NCBI GenBank assembly: GCA_947501805.1
Contig: CANMXJ010000008.1
Span: 62,001 to 126,000 of the forward strand
Origin: an uncultured Sulfitobacter sp.
GTDB lineage: Bacteria; Pseudomonadota; Alphaproteobacteria; Rhodobacterales; Rhodobacteraceae
Reading direction: 5' to 3'
DNA length: 64,000 nucleotides
In this document: piece after piece, positions 19,094-27,685 of the stretch
Position numbering within the stretch: position 1 is the stretch's first letter
Layout: every line of letters starts with the position of its first letter
Position numbers and translations under genes: made by a program
Notes under the pieces: model-generated
The model's database searches: none
Seen by the model: the letters and a program-made list of their open reading frames with translations, nothing else
What the model was told of the DNA's origin: nothing

Positions 19094-19870
19094 TCAAGGG
19101 CTCAGAGCATGCAGATTGGACAGGTTGTCGTGCATGTAGCTGGAACCGAAATGACGTTTGATCGCCAAATGCATCTGGAGCGCTGTTTCCGGCATCTGGT
19201 GTTCAACCCGGAACAAGGGGCCAGCAACGGTTATCGAATAATGCAAGCCGTCGATTGTCAGCGGGACAGAGACACCTCCCAAATCCTGACTGTACGCCGA
19301 GGCGCTGGAAAACCAGCCTTGCTGTAACCCGTCAGCAATGGCTTCTTCGACTTCCGGCACACTCATCGGTGTGCCATCGCCGTACTGCGTGAACGTGGCT
19401 TTCTTTAGGATGGCTGAAACCTGTTGGCGCGACATCTGGCTCATGGTGGCCTGTCCTGACGCGGTCAGGTGAATGGGCACCTGTTTTCCAACATCAGCCG
19501 TATAGCGGATTGCATGGGTCGACTGGATCACCGCCAGAATTACGGCCTGCTGTCCGTTGGGTGCCGCCAGCCAGACTGTCTCGCCACTCAGCTCCGCTAG
19601 ATCCTGCATCAGATCGACAGCTTGTGTTGGTAGCGGATTGGCGGCAGCGATTTCATTTGCCAGCGCCAGCCAGCGTGGCGTGGGGTAAAACCCGCCGCGC
19701 GGCTTGGGTTCGTAGAGAAAACCGCGTTTGATCAGCGTCGAGATAAGATTGAACGTACTGGAACGTGGCCAACCCATATCCTTAGAGATTTGAGCAAGGC
19801 TTGCAGGCCGTTGAATGCCAGAGAAATATTCAAGTAAATCAAGGACATTAGCAGCCTGTCTTACAATCAT
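19094..19870 (-). CDS. IclR-family transcriptional regulator
   Basis: 258 residues. The N-terminal winged helix-turn-helix (about 8-68) reads SLAQISKDMGWPRSSTF with recognition helix RSSTFNLISTL. The rest is an IclR effector-binding domain ending in the usual FSASAYSQDLGG-like and SITVAGP segments. It is divergent from the CoA-transferase operon, and a perfect 18-bp palindrome lies between them, which points to local control. The inducer is unknown. Confidence 0.85.
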   Translation of the reverse strand: MIVRQAANVLDLLEYFSGIQRPASLAQISKDMGWPRSSTFNLISTLIKRGFLYEPKPRGGFYPTPRWLALANEIAAANPLPTQAVDLMQDLAELSGETVWLAAPNGQQAVILAVIQSTHAIRYTADVGKQVPIHLTASGQATMSQMSRQQVSAILKKATFTQYGDGTPMSVPEVEEAIADGLQQGWFSSASAYSQDLGGVSVPLTIDGLHYSITVAGPLFRVEHQMPETALQMHLAIKRHFGSSYMHDNLSNLHALSP

Positions 19871-19969
19871 ATTGATCTATCCTGCTTTTATGTACGGCGC
19901 TTGGCAATACCATCTTGATACTTGACTTATGACCTCATTCTGAGACCATGTCCAATATCAAAGACTAGG

Positions 19970-19987
19970 TGTCCACATATGTGGACA
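19970..19987. promoter_or_regulatory. Perfect 18-bp palindrome, likely IclR operator
   Basis: TGTCCACATATGTGGACA is fully self-complementary and ends 12 bases before the CoA-transferase start codon, just ahead of its GGGGAA ribosome site. Binding there would block transcription or initiation of the operon. The divergent IclR gene is the obvious candidate to bind it. Confidence 0.6.
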
Positions 19988-19999
19988 AAAGGGGAAGCT

Positions 20000-21220
20000 A
20001 TGGGGCCACTTTCAGGTTTGCGCATTATTGATGTGTCATCAGTTTTGATGGGGCCATATGCGACCCAGATTCTGGGTGATTTTGGTGCTGATATCATCAA
20101 AGTGGAATCCACTGACGGTGATCTGGTGCGCCAGATCGGTCCTGCCCGCAATCCGGGGATGGGACCGCTGTTTCTCAATGCGAACCGATCGAAACGCTCT
20201 ATCACGCTTGATCTGAAAAATCCGAATGGGCACAAGGCCATGCTAAAGCTGTGCGAAACGGCAGATGTACTGGTCTTTAACGTGCGGCCCGCAGCCATGG
20301 CGCGCCTTGGCTTGTCATACGATGAGGTCGCGGCCGTAAACCCCAAGATCATTTATGCGGGCCTTGTTGGATACAATCAGGACGGACCCTATGCAACGCG
20401 GCCTGCTTATGACGATCTGGTACAGGGGTTGTCGACAATTCCCTATCTGTTCTCCCGCGTGAATGACGGCGCGCCGCGCTATGTGCCTTGTGCGATGGCG
20501 GACCGTGTTGTCGGGCTTGTTGCGGTGAGTGCAATCCTCGCATCTGTTATTGAACGGGACCGCAGCGGTCAGGGGCAGAAGGTCGATATCCCGATGTTCG
20601 AAACGATGGTCAGCTTTGTGATGGGGGATCACATGGGTGGGCTGACGTATGATCCGCCGCTGGACGGGGGCGGATATGCCCGACAATTGTCGCCTGACAG
20701 GCGGCCCTATCAGACCAAGGACGGGTATATTTGCGCGTTGGTGTACAATGACGGGCATTGGCGGCGGTTTTTTGCGGCAATTGGAAAACCGGATATGTTC
20801 GACACGGATCCCCGTTACAGATCATTTGCGTCGCGGATGGCGCATATTGACGAGGTTTACGGAGAGCTTTCCGAGATATTGATCACCCGCACCACTGCAG
20901 AGTGGCTGACGCTGCTTGAAGGTGCTGATGTGCCTGCGATGCCGATGTATGACTTTGAGGGTGTTATGGACGATCCGCACCTTAAGGCGACCGGGTTTTT
21001 CCAGCCGGTCGAACATCCGACCGAGGGCAGTATCAAGCAAATGGCAGTCCCCATTCAGTGGTCGCGCACACCGGCCAAGCCAACACGGTTTGCCCCGCAA
21101 CAAGGCGAACACAGCGTCGAAATCTTGCGCGAGGCAGGGTATTCGGAAGATGAGATTGATGCGTTAGAGGCGTCAGGCGCGGTTGGAACGGTTGCGGAAA
21201 CAGCAGCAGCCAGAGTTTGA
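20000..21220 (+). CDS. Family III CoA-transferase (CaiB/Frc-type)
   Basis: 406 residues from the ATG at 20000, with GGGGAAG 5 bases upstream; an in-frame upstream start would read through the palindrome. Family III hallmarks are LSGLRIIDVSSVLMGPYATQ near the start, FGADIIKVE, LNANRSKRSITLDLK and the aspartate region following GLVGYNQDGPYATRPAYDDLVQG (key part YDDLVQG), where the catalytic Asp is expected. It moves CoA between carboxylic acids. With the MFS carrier and MaoC hydratase next to it, it probably activates an imported (di)carboxylate before hydration. Confidence 0.85.
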   Translation: MGPLSGLRIIDVSSVLMGPYATQILGDFGADIIKVESTDGDLVRQIGPARNPGMGPLFLNANRSKRSITLDLKNPNGHKAMLKLCETADVLVFNVRPAAMARLGLSYDEVAAVNPKIIYAGLVGYNQDGPYATRPAYDDLVQGLSTIPYLFSRVNDGAPRYVPCAMADRVVGLVAVSAILASVIERDRSGQGQKVDIPMFETMVSFVMGDHMGGLTYDPPLDGGGYARQLSPDRRPYQTKDGYICALVYNDGHWRRFFAAIGKPDMFDTDPRYRSFASRMAHIDEVYGELSEILITRTTAEWLTLLEGADVPAMPMYDFEGVMDDPHLKATGFFQPVEHPTEGSIKQMAVPIQWSRTPAKPTRFAPQQGEHSVEILREAGYSEDEIDALEASGAVGTVAETAAARV

Positions 21221-21333
21221 CACAACTGCCATACCGGCAAAACAAACAGGCGGCGAATAGGGGCCGTAGAGATATTTCCTGACACTGCCAACGCGCCTCT
21301 TGTAATGGGGGCGCCTGGTTCATTGGCGTAAAA

Positions 21334-22671
21334 ATGACCGTGCAAGACACTACCAACACCCACGTTTCTGTCGGCCGCTCTACCGCTGTGATGGCGGGGA
21401 TCGTGGTGGCTACGGGTTTCCTGTTCAACTTTGTTGCGCGTGGTGTGATCGACACGTTTATGGTGTTTATCCTGCCGTTGGAAACTGAGTTCGGCTGGAG
21501 CCGTTCAATGCTTACGGGTGTCTATTCCGGCTATCTGATCATGGCCGGACTGGTCTCGCCCCTTGCGGGGAAACTGTTGGAGATCTGGGGACCACGCTGG
21601 ATTTACGGGATTGGCCTTTCGACGCTGGCCCTCGGCATGTTTGGTGCATCTTATGCAAGTGCGCTGTGGCACATCTATCTGTTTCACGGTGTCTTTGGTG
21701 GCATCGCTGCATCCTGCCTTGGCATTGTTCCGGCCGCTGCGCTTATCGGGCGGTGGTTTGACCAGAAACTCAGTCTGGCCATTGCACTTGCCTATGCGGG
21801 TTTCGGGTCTGGCATATTGGTGATTGTTCCCGTGGTCCAAAGTCTGATCGACATGGAAGGCTGGCGCGAGGCTTATCGGTTGATAGGGATCGCTTTGGCC
21901 TTGCTGCTGCCATTTCTTCTAGTCCTGCCATGGGGCAAAATCGCGCGGGGCGATCCATCCTTGATGGCCGCCCGAGACAGCCTGCCGCCCGATGCTGTGG
22001 GAACAGTCCCACCACCACAAACAGACACCAAGCCGGACGGCTGGACCATCAGAACAGCGATGGGGACGGTGGAATTCTGGTTGCTTGTGCAATGCTTCTT
22101 TTTCACAGCCTGTTCGACCTATAGCGTGATCGTGCAAACCGTCAGCTTTCTGGTCGATCATGGATACCCGCCGCTAGAAGCCGCTTTTGCATTTGGCGCG
22201 TCGGGCATGTTGTCCATTTTCGGAGTGGTTGGTTCGGGGTGGCTGTCGATGCGCTTCGGGTTCCGCTTTACCGTCACCTTGTCCTTTGCGGCAACCCTGA
22301 CGGGCATCACCGCGTTGTTCTGGTTTTCCTTTGCACCCGTGTCGGTTCTTGTTTTTGTCTATGTGATCACTTTTGGCGTCAGCCAGGGTGCGCGTGGACC
22401 AATAGTGTCGACACTGGCGGCACGAATATTCGCCCGAGGTCAGGTTGGTGCAATTTTTGGCGTGATCTTTATGACCATGTCGTTTGGCTCCGCCTTGGGG
22501 GCTTGGGTCGGTGGTTTCCTGCATGATGTAACGGGCGATTACCGTGCTGCTTTTGTATTTTCGATTTTGAGTGTGATCGGCGCTGTGTCCCCGTTCTGGT
22601 ATTCCAACAGACTGACCAACCCGACGTCACTGGACCCTCACCTGAATAACAAAAAGGAAACCGCATCATGA
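21334..22671 (+). CDS. MFS transporter (monocarboxylate/oxalate-formate antiporter-like)
   Basis: 445 residues with about 12 transmembrane segments split by a central loop (about 205-240). It has the ETEFGWSRS segment near TM2 that is typical of the monocarboxylate/oxalate:formate group, and the LAYAGFGSG half-repeat. It lies 113 bases after the CoA-transferase and overlaps the MaoC gene by 4 bases, so it likely imports the acid used by these enzymes. Confidence 0.82.
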   Translation: MTVQDTTNTHVSVGRSTAVMAGIVVATGFLFNFVARGVIDTFMVFILPLETEFGWSRSMLTGVYSGYLIMAGLVSPLAGKLLEIWGPRWIYGIGLSTLALGMFGASYASALWHIYLFHGVFGGIAASCLGIVPAAALIGRWFDQKLSLAIALAYAGFGSGILVIVPVVQSLIDMEGWREAYRLIGIALALLLPFLLVLPWGKIARGDPSLMAARDSLPPDAVGTVPPPQTDTKPDGWTIRTAMGTVEFWLLVQCFFFTACSTYSVIVQTVSFLVDHGYPPLEAAFAFGASGMLSIFGVVGSGWLSMRFGFRFTVTLSFAATLTGITALFWFSFAPVSVLVFVYVITFGVSQGARGPIVSTLAARIFARGQVGAIFGVIFMTMSFGSALGAWVGGFLHDVTGDYRAAFVFSILSVIGAVSPFWYSNRLTNPTSLDPHLNNKKETAS

Positions 22672-23123
22672 AACTTCTTGGCGAAGGCTTTCACTGGAAC
22701 GACCTGACTGTTGGCGACAGGTTCAAGACGTTTGGCCGTACGATTACGGAAACCGATATTGTGAACTTTGTGACAGCTGTTGGGATGCTTGAATCGCTGT
22801 TCCTTGATACTGAATACCGTGCGGAACATTCCGCGATTGATGGGCGTCCCGCACCTGCCGCGCTGGTCTATTCCATCGCAGAAGGGCTGACGCTGAATGC
22901 GACAGGGCAGGGCACCGGACTGGCTTTTTTGCAGATGGAGTTGAATGTGGAGGGGCCTGTTCTGGAAGGTGATACCATCCATGTCGAAATCGAAGTCATT
23001 GAAGTACGTGCGGCAAGCAAGGCGGGCCGCGGCCTTGTGCGGACCAAGAACCGGATTGTGAACCAGCGCGGCGAAACAGTTATTGTATATACGCCCCTGC
23101 GTTTGATGGCTGGACGGAGCTGA
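22668..23123 (+). CDS. MaoC-like hotdog-fold hydratase
   Basis: 151 residues, single hotdog domain. It has the WNDLTVGDRFKTFGRTITETDI start of MaoC proteins (key part TETDIVNFV) and LEGDTIHVEIEV near the C-terminus. MaoC enzymes hydrate 2-enoyl-CoA thioesters. The start overlaps the MFS stop (ATGA). With a family III CoA-transferase the pair resembles mesaconate/itaconate-type utilisation, but the substrate cannot be assigned. Confidence 0.82.
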   Translation: MKLLGEGFHWNDLTVGDRFKTFGRTITETDIVNFVTAVGMLESLFLDTEYRAEHSAIDGRPAPAALVYSIAEGLTLNATGQGTGLAFLQMELNVEGPVLEGDTIHVEIEVIEVRAASKAGRGLVRTKNRIVNQRGETVIVYTPLRLMAGRS

Positions 23124-23127
23124 ACAC

Positions 23128-24003
23128 TCAGGTCGGTTGGCGGTTTCGCTTCGATATTATGACCAGCATCAGTATTGTTGCAGCGTAGGGCAAGCTTGAC
23201 AGTACCTGTGAGGGTAGCGCCACGCCAACCGCCTGCGCCGTAAGTTCGCCCAATGACAGCAAGCCGAACAGTAGCGCGCCAAAGGCAACCCGGCCGGTTT
23301 GCCATGTGCCAAAGACAACCAGCGCTAGCGCGATCCAGCCGCGACCTGCGATCATGCCGTCCGCCCATAGGGGTGTATAGACGGTTGAGGCATAGGCACC
23401 CGCAAGGCCACACATCGCGCCGCCAAAAGCAACGGCTGCGCAGCGGATTGCACCAACGGGATAACCAATCGCGCGCGCCGCTTCGCTGTTTTCGCCAACG
23501 GCAGTGATGATCAACCCGACCTTGGTCCGGTTCAGCAGATACCACAGGCCGAAAGTGCCAAGAATGGCAAGCCAGACAACGATGTCTTGGGTCAGCAGTG
23601 TGGGGCCAATGACAGGAATGTCGGACAGCAAGGGCAGGGGCAGTTTGGGCAACCCTGCGATCGTCAGGCTTTCGTATGATTTGCCAAAGAGTGCGGACAG
23701 TCCAAGACCAAGAACGCTGATCGCAAGGCCCGTGGCGACTTGGTTGGCGTTGACCAGCAGGACCAAGGCGGCAAAAACCATCGCCAGCAACGCACTGACA
23801 CAGGCGGCCACCAAAAAGGCCAGTGGATGTGACCCCGTTTCATAGACACAGATAAAGGCAATCGCGGCACCCAGCGCCATCATCCCCTCAAGCCCGAGGT
23901 TCAAAAGCCCCGTGCGTTCAACAACCAATTCACCAAGCGCGGCCAGCAGCAAGGGCAGTGCAGCGGCCAGTGTTCCGGCCAGAAGAAATGCAAGAATACT
24001 CAT
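23128..24003 (-). CDS. BMP-family ABC importer, permease 2
   Basis: 291 residues with about eight hydrophobic segments. It contains ERTGLLNLGLEGMMALGA, the signature of the second permease (YufQ/NupQ type) in nucleoside/BMP-family importers (key part NLGLEGMM). The start overlaps the first permease gene (ATGA). It is the last gene of the long minus-strand operon, and its stop lies 4 bases from the convergent MaoC stop. Confidence 0.88.
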   Translation of the reverse strand: MSILAFLLAGTLAAALPLLLAALGELVVERTGLLNLGLEGMMALGAAIAFICVYETGSHPLAFLVAACVSALLAMVFAALVLLVNANQVATGLAISVLGLGLSALFGKSYESLTIAGLPKLPLPLLSDIPVIGPTLLTQDIVVWLAILGTFGLWYLLNRTKVGLIITAVGENSEAARAIGYPVGAIRCAAVAFGGAMCGLAGAYASTVYTPLWADGMIAGRGWIALALVVFGTWQTGRVAFGALLFGLLSLGELTAQAVGVALPSQVLSSLPYAATILMLVIISKRNRQPT

Positions 24004-25070
24004 GAACGGGCCTGCGAGAAAAAGCTGACGCGGTAGCGGATCAGGGTGAAGGTGAGCAGGTAGAAAACCAGCATGAAACCTTGGAACACCTCGACGGCGG
24101 CCACCGGCAATCCGGCGCTGACCGTGGCGCTGTCACCGCCGATGTAGACCACTGATATCAGGAAGCTTGAGACAACAATGCCGAGCGGGCGCAATCCGCC
24201 CATATAGGCCACGATGATGGCGGCGTAGCCATAGCCTGATGGAACGGAACGCTGCAATTGCCCCAAGGGTCCGGCGACCTCGCTGGCGCCTGCGATCCCT
24301 GCGGCCAGACCACCCAAGCCAAGGCTGATCCAGATCATGCGCGGGGCGCTGAAGCCCGCATAAAGCGCGGCGCGGGGGGCAAGGCCAGCAGTGCGCAACT
24401 GGTAGCCGCGAAAGTGGTTTTGCATCAGGAGGTGCGCAAGAACACTGGCGACCAGTGCAAAGATCAGCGAGATGTTGGTGCGCGTTCCTTCGAACAAGGT
24501 TGGCAGCAGCGCGTTGTCAGGGAACATCACCGATTGCGGAAAGTTGAACCCTTTGGGGTCTTTCCACGGACCAAGCAACAGGTAGTTCAACACCTGAATG
24601 GCAATCAGGCTGAGCATCAGGGTTACGAGGATTTCGGATGCGCCAAACCGTGTGCGTAATCCAGCCGCGATCAAGGCATAGACCATCCCGCCAAGCGCAC
24701 CGGCAATGATCATCGCGGGCAGCATCAGGGGAAAGGCACCGTCAGGATAAAAGACGGGCAGGGCAGAGGCGCAGACGGCACCGATCACGAACTGTCCTTC
24801 GGCCCCGATGTTGAACACATTGGCGCGAAACCCGATGGCGAGGCCTTGGGCGATTAGCAGCAGTGGGGCCATTTTCAGCAGCACTTCGGAAAAGCTGTAC
24901 CAGCTCAGGAAGGGTTTCAGCAGCAATGCATAAAGTGCAGTACCAGCGGGTTTGCCCAACAGCGCAAACAGGATCAGGCTGGCGAGGCAGGCCAGCAGCA
25001 GCGCCAAAACGGGCGCGCCGATCATGGCAAGGCGCGAGGCGGTATCGCGGCGGATAAGCTGGATTTTCAT
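24000..25070 (-). CDS. BMP-family ABC importer, permease 1
   Basis: 356 residues with about ten hydrophobic segments. It includes FRANVFNIGAEGQFVIGA, the permease loop typical of the first subunit (YufP/NupP type; key part FNIGAEGQ). The start and stop overlap its neighbours by 4 bases. With the ATPase and binding protein it forms a complete purine nucleoside-type importer. Confidence 0.88.
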   Translation of the reverse strand: MKIQLIRRDTASRLAMIGAPVLALLLACLASLILFALLGKPAGTALYALLLKPFLSWYSFSEVLLKMAPLLLIAQGLAIGFRANVFNIGAEGQFVIGAVCASALPVFYPDGAFPLMLPAMIIAGALGGMVYALIAAGLRTRFGASEILVTLMLSLIAIQVLNYLLLGPWKDPKGFNFPQSVMFPDNALLPTLFEGTRTNISLIFALVASVLAHLLMQNHFRGYQLRTAGLAPRAALYAGFSAPRMIWISLGLGGLAAGIAGASEVAGPLGQLQRSVPSGYGYAAIIVAYMGGLRPLGIVVSSFLISVVYIGGDSATVSAGLPVAAVEVFQGFMLVFYLLTFTLIRYRVSFFSQARS

Positions 25071-26572
25071 GTCTTGGCCCCGATCATATAGGCCCCGATG
25101 TCTTGCGCCGTGGTGGTTGCAGCGTCGAGTGGCGCAGAGAGTTCGCCCTCGCGCAGCACATGCAGTACATCGCAGATTTCAAACAATTCTTCGAGTTCTT
25201 CGGAGATCACAAGGATCGCCGCCCCCTTGTCACGCATGTCCAACAGGCGGCGGCGGATCGCAGTGGCGGCACCAATATCAACACCCCAAGTCGGCTGTGA
25301 CACCAGCATCACCTTGGGGTTCAACATGATCTCGCGGCCAAGGATGAACTTTTGCAGATTGCCGCCTGACATCGCCCCCGCTTCGGCATCAGGACCGGGG
25401 GTGCGCACGTCGAAATCGTCAATGCAGGAGCGGGTGAACTCGCGCTCTGCTTTGCGGTTGATGAATCCGTTGTTCAACATCCCCTGTCGGTGCGCGGTCA
25501 GCAAGCTGTTGTCCGCCAAAGACATTTCCGGCACGGCACCACGGCCAAGGCGTTCTTCGGGGACAAAGGTGAAATCAAGGGAGCGCCGTTTCGCGGGACC
25601 AATGCGGCCCACAGGTTTGCCCATCATCGTTACCATTTCGGCAGATGTACAAAGTGTTTCACCGGAAATAGATGCTGCAAGTTCCTGCTGCCCGTTGCCG
25701 GAAATACCGGCAATCCCGACGATCTGGCCACTGCGCACGTCCAGATTGATGTCACGCAATGTGGTGCCGAAGCGGGTGATGGCCGCATGGCTCAACCCCT
25801 TGAGAGACAGTCGCACCTCGCCCGGCTCAACCATTTTTGTCGCCGCAACTTTGGGCATCTCGCGCCCGATCATCATCGTGGCCAAGGCGCTGGCATTGTG
25901 GTCGCGCGGATCAACACGACCCGTGACTTCACCGCCGCGCAGCACGGTGGCTTCGTCACACAGCTCTCTGATCTCATCCAGCTTGTGCGAAATAAACAGG
26001 ATCGCCATGCCCTTGGCTTGCAAGCTACGCAGGGTATCGAACAACAAGCGCACGCTTTGCGGCGGCAAAACGGAAGTCGGCTCATCCAGGATCAACAGCT
26101 TGGGTTCCAGCAACAGACAGCGGATGATCTCGACCCGCTGGCGTTCACCAACCGAGAGTTGATGCACCATCGCATCGGGGTCAACCGTCAGGCCAAATTG
26201 ATCGCCAAGTGCCACAATCCGCTGCGCCAGCTGTGCCTGCGTACCCTTCACCATGAGCGAAACATTCTGCACAACGCTTAGTGTCTCGAACAATGAAAAA
26301 TGTTGGAACACCATGCCGATCCCCAGCGCCTGCGCGTCAGAGGGGCGCGACATTTGTACAGCTTCGCCGTTCCACAGGATCGCGCCTTCGTCGGGGTGTT
26401 CGACCCCGTAGATCATCTTCATCAGGGTCGATTTGCCTGCACCGTTTTCGCCCAACACCGCATGAATTGATCCGGAGCGTACCTCCAGATCAATCGCTTT
26501 GTTTGCCTGAACAGTGCCGTAACGCTTGGAGACCCCCGCAAGGGTCAACAATGCGGGGGTCGCGTTTGTCAT
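25067..26572 (-). CDS. BMP-family ABC importer, double ATPase
   Basis: 501 residues from the ATG at 26572, which overlaps the binding-protein stop (ATGA). It holds two ABC domains: the first with Walker A GENGAGKST, signature LSVGERQR and Walker B LLILDEPTS; the second with the altered GISGNGQQEL loop and MSGGNLQK signature, as is usual for sugar/nucleoside importers of this class. It powers uptake of the ligand bound by the adjacent BMP protein. Confidence 0.9.
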   Translation of the reverse strand: MTNATPALLTLAGVSKRYGTVQANKAIDLEVRSGSIHAVLGENGAGKSTLMKMIYGVEHPDEGAILWNGEAVQMSRPSDAQALGIGMVFQHFSLFETLSVVQNVSLMVKGTQAQLAQRIVALGDQFGLTVDPDAMVHQLSVGERQRVEIIRCLLLEPKLLILDEPTSVLPPQSVRLLFDTLRSLQAKGMAILFISHKLDEIRELCDEATVLRGGEVTGRVDPRDHNASALATMMIGREMPKVAATKMVEPGEVRLSLKGLSHAAITRFGTTLRDINLDVRSGQIVGIAGISGNGQQELAASISGETLCTSAEMVTMMGKPVGRIGPAKRRSLDFTFVPEERLGRGAVPEMSLADNSLLTAHRQGMLNNGFINRKAEREFTRSCIDDFDVRTPGPDAEAGAMSGGNLQKFILGREIMLNPKVMLVSQPTWGVDIGAATAIRRRLLDMRDKGAAILVISEELEELFEICDVLHVLREGELSAPLDAATTTAQDIGAYMIGAKT

Positions 26573-27663
26573 GAAGGCAACGGCGTTGTCACACCCGCCA
26601 CGTGCCAATCCATGCCGAGGATTTCACCATCGGTCATGGCAACACCATCCGCAAAGCGTTCTTTGCCCGCCTGATCCGTCAACGGACCCTGGAAAACGGT
26701 GAACGATCCGTCAAGGATTGCGGCCTGTCGCGCCGTGATCTGTTCAACCATATCGGCGGGAATGTCGGCGTTCCAATCGGCGGTATAGACAACATCGTCT
26801 TCCATCCCGAGCCAGAAGTTATTGCCCTCAAACGTACCTGCAAGGTGACCATCCACCAGACGTTTGAAGTGCGGGCCCCAATCGGTGCCAACCACGCCAA
26901 GATATTTCTTCGGCGCATAAGCGGCCATGGAAGAGTTGAGGTTGAAGGCATAAACGCCAGCCTCTTCTGCAACTGCAATCACCGATGGGGTGTCTTGGGC
27001 GTTGGAGAAGATCACGTCAACATCTTGGGAAATCAACGCCTTGGCTGCTTCCTGCTCTGATGCCGGATCAAACCATGAGTTCACCCAGACAACGCTCATT
27101 TCAATTTCCGGATCAACGGAGCGTGCGCCCAGCATAAAGGCATTGATTGACGTGATCAGTTCGGGGATTGCAAAGGCACCAACGCAGCCCAGTTTCTTGG
27201 ATTTGGACACAGATGCGGCGGCCATGCCCATCAGGTAGGTGCCCTGCCAGTATTTCGCGGTGAAGGGCGAAAAGTTCGGTTCGGTCAGGTAACCGGAGGC
27301 GTGGATGATCGACACATCCTTGTTGCGCTTGGCGATCTGGATGCCGCCGTTCTGATAGCCGAACGAGCCGAGCAGCAAGACCTTGTGACCTTCGGCGACA
27401 AGGCCGTTTGCGATGCGATCGGAGTCCGGCCCTTCGGCGATGTTCTCAAGAACCGTGACTTCCAGCTTGTCGCCGTAAGCGTCTTGCACGGTTTTCACGC
27501 CTTGCAGCAGAGTGTGCGACCAGCCCACATCAGCGGCAGGGGATGGCAGGACCACACCCATTTTCAATACGTCTTGGGCCATGGCCTGCATCGGCAGCGC
27601 CATCGCGGTGCTGGCTGCAAGTGTGCCTTTCAGAAAGGTCCGGCGTTTCAGGTTGTGTGACAT
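26569..27663 (-). CDS. BMP-family (nucleoside/purine-type) substrate-binding protein
   Basis: 364 residues from the ATG at 27663, 6 bases after AAGGGGGA; the adjacent ATG at 27666 is possible. A Tat-like signal (KRRTFLKG ... AMAQD) leads into a BMP fold (VGWSHTLLQG, FGYQNGGIQIAKR, GADVIFSNA-like SQDVDVIFSNAQD). BMP proteins such as PnrA/Med bind purine nucleosides or related ligands. It is encoded 22 bases after an 8-oxoguanine-deaminase-type enzyme, so the ligand is probably a purine derivative; that is inference. Confidence 0.87.
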   Translation of the reverse strand: MSHNLKRRTFLKGTLAASTAMALPMQAMAQDVLKMGVVLPSPAADVGWSHTLLQGVKTVQDAYGDKLEVTVLENIAEGPDSDRIANGLVAEGHKVLLLGSFGYQNGGIQIAKRNKDVSIIHASGYLTEPNFSPFTAKYWQGTYLMGMAAASVSKSKKLGCVGAFAIPELITSINAFMLGARSVDPEIEMSVVWVNSWFDPASEQEAAKALISQDVDVIFSNAQDTPSVIAVAEEAGVYAFNLNSSMAAYAPKKYLGVVGTDWGPHFKRLVDGHLAGTFEGNNFWLGMEDDVVYTADWNADIPADMVEQITARQAAILDGSFTVFQGPLTDQAGKERFADGVAMTDGEILGMDWHVAGVTTPLPS

Positions 27664-27685
27664 CATGTTCCCCCTTGGTGTCATC

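Noticed and set aside
21290..21320. GCGCC/GGCGC hairpin before the MFS gene
   Set aside because: The stem is only 5 bp with a 12-base loop and no T-run; it is too weak to call a terminator between genes that look co-transcribed.
25098..26162. 354-codon plus-strand frame opposite the importer ATPase
   Set aside because: Serine/arginine-rich antisense shadow of a conserved ABC ATPase.
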